DNA of 64,000 nucleotides, taken from NCBI RefSeq assembly GCF_023701695.1, contig NZ_JAJOZC010000001.1:6881894-6945893 (forward strand), given 5' to 3'. The notes beneath the pieces were generated by a model. That model had not been told where the DNA came from and ran no database searches. It worked only from the letters and a program-made list of their open reading frames with translations. Of the stretch, positions 17,841 to 24,921 are shown in pieces. The position numbers and the translations under genes are program-made. The DNA is from Streptomyces sp. RKAG290. GTDB lineage: Bacteria > Actinomycetota > Actinomycetes > Streptomycetales > Streptomycetaceae. The stretch's first letter is position 1. Every line of letters starts with the position of its first letter.

Positions 17841-18710
17841 ATGCCCATCAAGGGTAAGCACCGTCGTGCCAAGTCCATGTCCCTGACCCGCGGTTTCATC
17901 GCCGTGAGCACGGGCGGAGTCGTTCTCGCACTCCCCATGATCGTTGCCGGATCGGCATCCGCCGCACCGGCACACTCTGCCGTCGCAGAAAAGGCAGTAG
18001 CCCCGACTTCCGTTGCTGCCAAGGAAATTGCCGGACAGAAGGTGAAGTCCGCCACCTATTCCGTGGTCTCCGGTGATTCGCTTTACAAGATCGCCCAGGG
18101 GCATTCCCTGAGTGGCGGCTGGGAGCGGCTGTACAAGGACAACCGGAGTGCCGTCGGTGGTAACCCCGACCTGATTCACCCGGGCCTGAAGCTGACCATC
18201 GGCGCCAAGTCCGCTACCGCCGCGCCGAAGTCGGCACCCAAGACCGAATCGAAGGCAGCGACCGGCGCCTCCCAGTCGTCGGCCGACCGGGCCGAGGGAG
18301 CCGACCGTGCGGACCGTTCCGAGCGGACGGCCACGCCCGTCCTCGAGGAGACCGCCGCCACCACGCCCGCCCCGGCCGCGACGGCGTACACGGACGACCT
18401 CGACGGCTGGATCAAGGAGTCGCTGGCCGTCATGGCCGAGCACGGCATCCCCGGCAGCTACGACGGCATCTACCGCAACATCATGCGCGAGTCCTCGGGC
18501 AACCCCCAGATCGTCAACAACTGGGACTCGAACGCCGTGGCCGGCACCCCGTCGAAGGGGCTGCTCCAGGTCATCCAGCCCACGTTCGACGCCTACCACG
18601 TTCCCGGTACGTCGATGGACATCCTCGACCCGGTCGCGAACATCACCGCCGCGTGCAACTACGCGGCTGCCACGTACGGCTCGATGGACAACGTGTTCGG
18701 CGCCTACTGA
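17841..18710 (+). CDS. secreted LysM / SLT-type lytic transglycosylase
   Basis: 289 aa exported peptidoglycan hydrolase. Basic N-terminus and signal peptide (cleavage near GSASAAPA), LysM wall-binding domain (about 78-122: YSVVSGDSLYKIAQGHSLSG ... HPGLKLTIG), an Ala/Ser/Glu-rich linker (about 125-175), and a C-terminal lysozyme-like domain with IMRESSGNPQIVNNWD (catalytic Glu), GLLQVIQPTFDAYH and AACNYAAATYG. The start at 17841 has GGAG upstream and follows a c-di-AMP riboswitch, so expression should track cell-envelope or osmotic state. It is related in setting to Streptomyces Rpf/Swl hydrolases, but the catalytic domain is SLT-like rather than classic Rpf. Confidence 0.9.
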   Translation: MPIKGKHRRAKSMSLTRGFIAVSTGGVVLALPMIVAGSASAAPAHSAVAEKAVAPTSVAAKEIAGQKVKSATYSVVSGDSLYKIAQGHSLSGGWERLYKDNRSAVGGNPDLIHPGLKLTIGAKSATAAPKSAPKTESKAATGASQSSADRAEGADRADRSERTATPVLEETAATTPAPAATAYTDDLDGWIKESLAVMAEHGIPGSYDGIYRNIMRESSGNPQIVNNWDSNAVAGTPSKGLLQVIQPTFDAYHVPGTSMDILDPVANITAACNYAAATYGSMDNVFGAY

Positions 18711-18745
18711 GGCCGAGTGACCGCCCTCACGGGCACGTCCTCCTG

Positions 18746-18787
18746 AAGGGGTGGAGAAGAGCCGGGCGGCTCTTCTCCACCCCTTTT
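18746..18787 (+). terminator. strong rho-independent-type terminator
   Basis: Perfect 18-bp stem AAGGGGTGGAGAAGAGCC with a 4-nt loop, ending in TTTT, 35 bp after the LysM/SLT gene. Confidence 0.92.
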
Positions 18788-18904
18788 CCCGTGCCGTACA
18801 ACCCTTGCGCCTCATAGGCGGTCAAACGGGGCGCCAGGAAGGTAACGGGCTCTTCCCGGCGTCCCCCGGCCCCGCCCGGTCGTCCTTGAACCAAGGAGCC
18901 GCTC

Positions 18905-20398
18905 GTGCGCACCTACCGTCCGGCCGCTGTCGTCGCGGCCTCGTTCCTCCTGATGGCAGGGGCCGCCGTCGCCGCGCCCTCCGCCTACGCCGGTACCCCC
19001 GGCGGAACGCACGCGAACGACCGCAACACCGATTTCAACGGTGACGGTTACGAGGACGTGCTCGTGGGCGCGCCCGCCGGGGCCGTCGGCGGGAAGAAGG
19101 GCGCGGGGTACGTCACCGTGCAGTACGGCTCGTCGACCGGCATCGGCACCAACCGGTCCGCGGTCCTCAGTCAGAACACCAACGGGGTGCCGGGAACCGC
19201 CGAGGCGGGTGACGGCTTCGGCCGCGCCCTCGCCACCGGCGACCTCGACGGGGACGGGTTCGACGACGCGATCGTGGGTCTGCCCGGCGAGGACGTCGAA
19301 CCGGTGCCCGACGCCGGCGGCATCGTGGTGCTGTGGGGTTCCCCGAAGGGGCTCACCGGCACCGACAGCGACTGGCTGCAGGCGGATGAGCCCACCGGCA
19401 GTGCCCAGTTCGGCGGCGCGCTCGCGGCGGCGCACTTCAGCCCCGACATCCCGGGCGACCAACTGGCCGTGACCGACCGCGAGAACCTCACCCTCTACCA
19501 GTACGACGCGGCGGCGAAGCAGAAGTCCGCGCCGCCGGCGCCCGCCTCCCGCAACCGGCTGACCCCCGGCACCCCGGGCCGCCAGATCGTGCCCAAGGCG
19601 CTGACCACGGGCGACTACGACGCCAGCGGTCTCGCCGACCTCGTCGTCTCCGGGGTCACCGTGGGCGACGAGCCGGGGTATGGCTGGTCGTCGCTCTTCT
19701 TCGGCGAGGTCCAGGGGCTCCGCTACGACCGTGATCTGCGCGGCGGCCCCGCCGTCGCGTCCGGCGACATCAACAACGACGGCTACGACGACCTGGTCAC
19801 CGGGGAGCCCACCAGCCCCGACGACGGCGGCGAATTCGTCAACGGCGGCGTGGTCGGCGTGTACTACGGCAGCGCCGGCGACGGCCCGGTCGGCGCCGAG
19901 GGCCCCGGCACACCGCCGGTGTGGTGGACCCAGGACACCGCCGGTGTCCCCGGCGCGGACGAGCGCGGCGACGGCTGGGGCACGGACCTGTCCGTGGCGG
20001 ACACCAACGGCGACGGGTACGCGGACGTGGCGATCGGCGCACCGGGCGAGGACATCGGCACGGTCCTGGACGCCGGGGCCGTGTGGGTGCTGCGCGGCTC
20101 GGCCGGCGGACTGACCGCCGACGGCGCCGCCTCGTGGGACCAGGACTCGGAACACGTCCCCGGTGTCCCGGAGCGGGGTGACCGCTGGGGCGGCCAGGTC
20201 AGGCTGACCGACCCGAACAAGGACGGCCGCTTCGGCCTGCTGACCGCGGCGCCCGGTGAGGACGCGGGCAACGGCGTCGTCTGGGTGTTCTCGGCGGGCA
20301 CGGCCGGGGTCACGGCCGCCGGCTCGTGGACGTACGACGGCGGATCACTCGGCGCCGCGTCGGCGGTCGCCGCGTTCGGGGCCACGATCGACGAGTAA
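18905..20398 (+). CDS. secreted FG-GAP/VCBS repeat (integrin-alpha-like) protein
   Basis: 497 aa. Signal peptide ends near SAYAGT. The mature part is a beta-propeller of FG-GAP blades with Ca-binding DxDGDGxxD-type loops: DFNGDGYEDVLVGAPAG, DLDGDGFDDAIVGLPGED, DINNDGYDDLVTGEPTS, DTNGDGYADVAIGAPGED and a weaker last blade. Such proteins are extracellular and their function is mostly unknown; binding of sugars, proteins or lipids has been proposed. The GTG start at 18905 follows AAGGAG. It is separated from the LysM/SLT gene by a strong terminator, so it has its own promoter. Confidence 0.88.
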   Translation: MRTYRPAAVVAASFLLMAGAAVAAPSAYAGTPGGTHANDRNTDFNGDGYEDVLVGAPAGAVGGKKGAGYVTVQYGSSTGIGTNRSAVLSQNTNGVPGTAEAGDGFGRALATGDLDGDGFDDAIVGLPGEDVEPVPDAGGIVVLWGSPKGLTGTDSDWLQADEPTGSAQFGGALAAAHFSPDIPGDQLAVTDRENLTLYQYDAAAKQKSAPPAPASRNRLTPGTPGRQIVPKALTTGDYDASGLADLVVSGVTVGDEPGYGWSSLFFGEVQGLRYDRDLRGGPAVASGDINNDGYDDLVTGEPTSPDDGGEFVNGGVVGVYYGSAGDGPVGAEGPGTPPVWWTQDTAGVPGADERGDGWGTDLSVADTNGDGYADVAIGAPGEDIGTVLDAGAVWVLRGSAGGLTADGAASWDQDSEHVPGVPERGDRWGGQVRLTDPNKDGRFGLLTAAPGEDAGNGVVWVFSAGTAGVTAAGSWTYDGGSLGAASAVAAFGATIDE

Positions 20399-20458
20399 CC
20401 AGGCCCACCCGGCCGGACCGGGCGACCGGGGACCGGGGGAGGGCGACCGGGGCAAAGA

Positions 20459-20699
20459 GCGTGCGGGCTCGGCCCCGGTCGACCTTCCGGCTTCCGGCGA
20501 GGAGTCCACCGGGCCGGCCGTCCGGCAGAGCGTGCGGGCTTGGCCGTCCGTCGTTTTCCCGGCGAGGAGTCCACCGAGCCAGCTGTCCGGCAATGTGTGC
20601 AGGCTTGGCCGCCCTTCGTTCTCCCTGCCGTCCGGCAGAGCCTGCGGGCCTGCTCCGGTCGTCTTCCCTCCCGGCCGGCAGGGCGTGCGGGCGTGTCCC
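20459..20699. repeat. degenerate direct-repeat array in an intergenic region
   Basis: Four to five units beginning GCGTGCGGGCTTGGCC and ending TCCGGCAG start at about 20459, 20530, 20595, 20640 and 20683. The first two are longer (about 71 and 65 bp) and share GGCGAGGAGTCCACCG; the later ones are shortened to about 45. The array fills most of the 20399-20803 gap. I find no convincing gene in it. Confidence 0.75.
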
Positions 20700-20803
20700 A
20701 TGCCGCGCCGACCGGGAGAGCTCGGCGCGGGCTCGGACAGCCGTCTCAACCCGGTGGGCGATGGCACTATGAACCTTTCATCCCGCGCGCTACCCTCCGC
20801 CGC

Positions 20804-21883
20804 ATGATTTCCACGGTGGTCTGGGGAACCGGCAATGTCGGCCGCGCGGCCATCCGCGCCGTCGAGGCCCATCCGGCCCTGAAACTCGCGCACGTGCTTG
20901 TGCACGACCCCGGCAAGGTGGGCCGCGACGCGGGCGACCTCGCCGGGATCGGCCGCGATCTGGGTGTCGTGGCGACCGACGACATCGACGCGGTGCTGGC
21001 CGCCGCTCCCCACGCCGTGGTGTACGCGGCCTCCGGGGACATCCGCCCCGACGAGGCGCTGACCGACGTCACCAGGGCGGTCCGGGCAGGCACGGTGGTG
21101 GTCACGCCCGCCCTCTACGCGCTCTACGACCGCCGCGGCGCCCCGCCGGAGTTCAGCGAACCGGTCCTGGCAGCCGTCGCCGACGGTGGAGGCTCGCTGT
21201 TCGTCTCCGGCGTCGACCCCGGCTGGGGCAACGACGTGCTGCCCCTGCTGATCAGCGGACTCGGCAGCACGATCGACGTGATCCGCTGCCAGGAGATCTT
21301 CGACTACTCCACCTACGACCAGCCCGACTCCGTCCGCCACCTGATCGGTATGGGGCATCCCATGGAGTACGAGCCGCTCATGCTCGCACCCACCGTCCCG
21401 ACCATGGTGTGGGGCGGGCAGATACGGCTGATGGCCAGGGCTCTGGGCGTGGAGCTCGACGACATCCGCGAGACGATGGCCCGGCGGCCGCTCGAAGCGA
21501 CGGTGAGCACCAGGACGATGGGCGAGTTCGAGGCCGGCACCCAGGGCGCGGTGCGGTTCGAGGTGCAGGGCATCGTCGAGGGTGAACCCCGCATCGTCAT
21601 CGAGCACATCACCCGTATCCACCCCTCCGCCGCCCCGGACTGGCCGTCACCTCCCGACGGGGCCGGGGCCCACCGCGTGATCATCGAGGGCCGTCCGCGC
21701 ATCGAGGTCACGGTCGAGGCCACCGACGAGGGTGAGAACCGGTCGGCGGGCGGCAACGCCACCGCGGTCGGCAGGCTGGTGAACGCCATCGACTGGCTGG
21801 TGGACGCGGAACCCGGACTCTACGACGCGCTCGACGTCCCCCTGCGTCCCGCAGCCGGCAGACTCGGAAGGAAACAGCCATGA
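20804..21883 (+). CDS. NAD(P)-dependent reductase/dehydrogenase, DapB-like N-terminal fold
   Basis: 359 aa. Rossmann nucleotide-binding start VVWGTGNVGRAAIRAVEAHP and a dihydrodipicolinate-reductase-like N-domain (VVYAASGDIRPDEAL), then a longer C-terminal domain with GVDPGWGNDVLPLL. This matches the group annotated as amine dehydrogenase or 2,4-diaminopentanoate dehydrogenase-like, distinct from lysine-pathway DapB. Substrate unknown. TACCCT seven bases before ATG 20804 and no ribosome site suggest a leaderless transcript. The stop overlaps the next start (ATGA), so it is co-translated with the AhpD-like protein. Confidence 0.82.
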   Translation: MISTVVWGTGNVGRAAIRAVEAHPALKLAHVLVHDPGKVGRDAGDLAGIGRDLGVVATDDIDAVLAAAPHAVVYAASGDIRPDEALTDVTRAVRAGTVVVTPALYALYDRRGAPPEFSEPVLAAVADGGGSLFVSGVDPGWGNDVLPLLISGLGSTIDVIRCQEIFDYSTYDQPDSVRHLIGMGHPMEYEPLMLAPTVPTMVWGGQIRLMARALGVELDDIRETMARRPLEATVSTRTMGEFEAGTQGAVRFEVQGIVEGEPRIVIEHITRIHPSAAPDWPSPPDGAGAHRVIIEGRPRIEVTVEATDEGENRSAGGNATAVGRLVNAIDWLVDAEPGLYDALDVPLRPAAGRLGRKQP

Positions 21884-22359
21884 TCATCGACATACCCGAG
21901 GGCCAGGAACCGATCGGCTACGTGTGGGGCGACATGGTCCCCGGCATCGGGATGGCCGCCGCGAACTTCTCGCTGTCGGTGTACCAGCACACCTCGCTCG
22001 GGCTCCGTGAGTTCGAGGCCGCCCGGCTGCGGATCGCACAGATCAACGGGTGCCTGTTCTGCCTCGACTGGCGCACGGAACGGGACGGCGACAAGGTCGA
22101 GGAGGAGTTCGCCGACGCGGTGACCGAGTGGCGTACCGCCGACCGCTTCGACGACCGGACGCGGCTGGCGGCCGAGTACGCCGAGCGCTACGCCCTGGAC
22201 CACCACGGTCTGGACGAGGAGTTCTGGACCCGGATGACCGCGCACTACAGCCAGCACGAGATCGTCGAGCTGAGCATGAGCATCGGCTCCTGGCTGGCGT
22301 TCGGCCGGCTCAACCACGTACTGGGTCTCGACGCGGTGTGCGTACTGCCCGGTCACTGA
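21880..22359 (+). CDS. carboxymuconolactone decarboxylase/AhpD-like protein
   Basis: 159 aa, all-helical AhpD fold. The redox pair is INGCLFCLDWR (CxxC), with acidic and His residues around it, which favours peroxidase or thiol-reductase chemistry over lactone decarboxylation. The C-terminal helix EIVELSMSIGSWLAFGRLNH is typical of the family. Its ATG overlaps the preceding stop by 4 bp, so the two proteins probably act together, perhaps one oxidising a substrate and the other handling peroxide or thiol adducts (inference). Confidence 0.86.
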   Translation: MIIDIPEGQEPIGYVWGDMVPGIGMAAANFSLSVYQHTSLGLREFEAARLRIAQINGCLFCLDWRTERDGDKVEEEFADAVTEWRTADRFDDRTRLAAEYAERYALDHHGLDEEFWTRMTAHYSQHEIVELSMSIGSWLAFGRLNHVLGLDAVCVLPGH

Positions 22360-22370
22360 CCGGGCAGTAC
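22342..22370 (+). terminator. 29-bp palindromic terminator spanning a stop codon
   Basis: Perfect 14-bp arms GTACTGCCCGGTCA / TGACCGGGCAGTAC with a single central base. The stop codon TGA of the AhpD-like gene is the first part of the right arm. Confidence 0.82.
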
Positions 22371-22447
22371 CCGTCCGCCCCGCCCGGCAGGAGGCCGGTC
22401 CCGCGGCCTCCTGCCGGGCGGCTCGCGCCGCCGGACCGCCGGCCGTG

Positions 22448-24090
22448 TCACAGATCGGTGGCGATGATCTTCTCGATGTTCCGTTCGGCGAGCGCAGTGA
22501 TGGTGACGAACGGGTTGACGCTGGTGTTGCCGGGGATCAGTGAGCCGTCGATCACGTACAGGCCCGAATACCCGTGCAGGCGACCGTAGTTGTCGGTTGC
22601 CCGGTCCAGCACCGCGCCGCCGAGCGGGTGGTAGGTGAGATGGTCGCCCCAGATCTTGTAGACGCCGAACAGGTCGGTCCGGTAGATCGTGCCCTCCTTG
22701 GCGTTGATCTTGTCGAAGATCGATTTGGCCATGTCGATGGACGGCTGCTTCCACGAGGTCTGCCAGTTCAGGTCGACCTTGCCCGTCGCGGCGTTCCAGG
22801 AGAACTGGGCGCGGTTCGGGTTCTTCGTGATCGACAGGTAGAACGAGGCGAACGTCTCGATCCCGGTCGGCAGCGGTGCGACTTCGGCGAACGCGCCGCC
22901 TGCGTTCCAGTTGTCGATACCGCCGCAGGGGATGCTCGACTGGACCGCACCCGTCGGGTCCCACAGGTGGTTCGCGCGGCCGCACATGACGTTGCCGTTG
23001 TCGCCCCAGCCCTTGCCGATCTCGTCGTTCAGGCCGGGCAGTGCACCGGTGGCCTTCAGCTGGGTCAGCAGCTTGCTGGTGCCGACGCTGCCGGCCGCGA
23101 AGAACACCTTGTCCGCCGTCACCGTCTTGGTGGCCGCGGTGCTCCCGTCGGTCTGGAGCTGGTCGATGACGACGGTGTAGCCGCCGGCCGGCGCCGGGGT
23201 CACCGAAGTCACCTTGTGCAGCGGCGAGATGGTGACGTTGCCGGTCGCCGCGATCTGGGCGAGATAGGTCTTCTGCAGGGACTTCTTGCCGTAGTTGTTG
23301 CCGTAGAGGATCTCGCCGTCCAGTGCCGACTTCGGGACGGTGCCGGCCGCCTCCTGCTCCATGTAGTCCCAGTCGTACACGTCGGGCACGAAGACGAACG
23401 GGAAGCCGGAGCGCTGGGCCTGTTTGCGGCCGACCCGGGCGTACTGGTAGCAGGCGGCGCTGTCGAACCAGGCCGGGTCGACGGTGGCGACCCCGAGGCC
23501 CGCGTTGGCGCGCGGGTAGTAGGTGGCGTACATCTCGTCGGCGTTCACCGAGGGCAGGACGGCGCCGAAGTTCTCGCGCTTGGGCGTCACCGCCATGCCG
23601 CCGTTGACCAGCGAACCGCCGCCGACGCCGCGCCCCTGGTACACCGTGATGCCGCTGAAGTCCTCGGCGTCCAGGATTCCGGTGTAGCGGGGGATCGACT
23701 TGTCGATGGGGAAGCCGAGGAAGTTGCTGAGGGGCTGCTTGGTCTTGGTGCGCAGCCAGTACGAGCGGCCGTCGGGCTTCGTCGTGTTGGCGAAGATCTT
23801 GCCGTCCGACCCGGGGGTGTCCCAGGACATCCCATCTCCACCATGTGGACGTGGATGCCCGCGCGGGCGAGCCGCAGGGCGGCCACGGAGCCGCCGTACC
23901 CGGTGCCGATCACCAGCACCGGGACGTGCTGCCCGTTGCCGATCACAGCGGCTGTGCCGACGCTCCGTGCCTGGGCGGCGGTGGCATGACCCGAGAGCGC
24001 TGCGGCTCCCAGGATGAAACCTGTTCTAGCCATAAATCTGCGGCGTGAGACACCACTGGATCCCTTGTCGGATAAGCTTGAGTCCGTCAT
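22448..24090 (-). pseudogene. choA: cholesterol oxidase (GMC flavoenzyme), frameshifted as read
   Basis: Secreted FAD enzyme oxidising 3-beta-hydroxysteroids to 3-keto-4-enes with H2O2 release. ATG 24090 follows GAGGAAGG. A twin-arginine signal (SRRRFMARTGFILGAAALSG) precedes the FAD motif VIGTGYGGSVAALRLARAG. After MVEMG the frame breaks at the 3-G run 23831-23833, where a fourth G would restore MSWDTPGSDGKIF. The rest has YQGRGVGGGSLVNGGMA, the Glu region FAEVAPLPTGIETF, the active-site YHPLGGAVL His and SVNPFVTITALAERN Asn. Restored length is 547 aa, as in Streptomyces ChoA. Resemblance to the secreted class I enzyme is strong throughout. Two dyads lie just upstream. Confidence 0.9.
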
Positions 24091-24118
24091 GTGACCTTCC
24101 TCACTCTCGACCGAATGG

Positions 24119-24169
24119 GAACGAGTTCTACTGGCGGTCGCGTGAGAAGTCACTACATACCAGTGGGTA
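24119..24169 (-). promoter_or_regulatory. two dyads upstream of the cholesterol oxidase gene
   Basis: GAAC-GA-GTTC (24119-24128) extends to GTTCTA on one side, like half of a KstR-type steroid-regulator site. TACC-agtg-GGTA (24158-24169) looks like a TetR-type dyad. Both lie within 80 bp of the start. Regulator identity is inference. Confidence 0.4.
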
Positions 24170-24282
24170 ATTTCCCCGGGTCCCACGCCTCCGGCGGCCA
24201 CCGCGGCCCCGCCGTCCCGGGGTGCGGCACCGGGGCATCGCATGGATGCTGGGATGGTCAGCGTTCCATGAGGAGGACAGTC

Positions 24283-24471
24283 ATGAGCATGCTCGACAAG
24301 ATCAAGGGTCTGATGAAGGGGCACCCCGACCAGACCCGTCAGGGAGTCGAGAAGGGTGGCGACTTCATCGACGACAAGACGCACAACAAGTACAGCGGGC
24401 AGGTCGACTCCGCCCAGCAGAAGCTCAATGACCAGACCGGTGACCGCCGCCCGCCCGCCGACGGACGGTAG
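24283..24471 (+). CDS. small antitoxin/CsbD-like protein (MT0933 family type)
   Basis: 62 aa, hydrophilic and helical: MSMLDKIKGLMKGHPDQTR, then EKGGDFIDDKTHNKYSGQVD. This pattern (LDKxKG, GxDFxDDKT, YxxQVD) is that of the actinobacterial MT0933-type antitoxin family, also resembling CsbD stress proteins. No toxin gene is adjacent, so the antitoxin label is a family name only. Strong GAGGAGGAC ribosome site; closed by a 22-bp-stem terminator. Confidence 0.75.
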   Translation: MSMLDKIKGLMKGHPDQTRQGVEKGGDFIDDKTHNKYSGQVDSAQQKLNDQTGDRRPPADGR

Positions 24472-24525
24472 GGCGTCGGGGGCTGCCCGTCCCCCGCGTC
24501 CACCGGTCGTGGGGCCTCGTGCACT

Positions 24526-24573
24526 CGCGAAGGAGCGGTAGTCGCCATCGGTGGCGACTACCGCTCCTTCGCG
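24526..24573. terminator. bidirectional terminator with 22-bp perfect stem
   Basis: CGCGAAGGAGCGGTAG begins a perfect 22-bp stem (24526-24547) with a TCGG loop and matching arm 24552-24573. It lies between two convergent small genes. Confidence 0.92.
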
Positions 24574-24612
24574 TATGCGGGCGTAGGCGGTGGGTCGTGG
24601 AGCGCCCGGGGT

Positions 24613-24786
24613 TCAGTTGTGGCCGAACTTCCGCTCGCGCTTGTGGGAGACCTGCTCGGAGATCGCCTTCACCGGATCGGACCCGGATGATGCCGTGCTC
24701 GTCTGCTCCTTGGTCTCCGCGTGCGCGGAGGGCTCATGGCCGCCGGTGCGGGCCCCGCGGTTCTGCCTGCTCTGCTTCTTGCCCAT
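24613..24786 (-). CDS. small charged hypothetical protein, 57 aa
   Basis: ATG 24786 behind a perfect AGGAGG site. Highly polar sequence (MGKKQSRQNRGARTGG ... ISEQVSHKRERKFGHN) without hydrophobic core, signal or Cys, probably disordered and basic at both ends. It shares a 135-bp divergent promoter region with the PP2C phosphatase gene. Its own terminator and ribosome site make it a real gene. Function unknown. Confidence 0.75.
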   Translation of the reverse strand: MGKKQSRQNRGARTGGHEPSAHAETKEQTSTASSGSDPVKAISEQVSHKRERKFGHN

Positions 24787-24921
24787 GATCGTGCCTCCTG
24801 TGCGGATGGTGGACGATGGGCCGCCTTTAGAGTTACATACAAGTACGAAGAGTGCATTTCGGTCAGCTGTCTCCCGCCCTCTGAAGTGCGGGGCACGGCA
24901 GCCGGGGAGCATGCTTGACGT

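Noticed and set aside
20459..20699. Tandem repeats as a CRISPR array
   Set aside because: Units vary in length and sequence, there are no uniform repeats with unique spacers, and no cas genes are nearby.
24283..24471. Toxin-antitoxin module
   Set aside because: Only the antitoxin-type protein is present; the flanking genes are not toxins.
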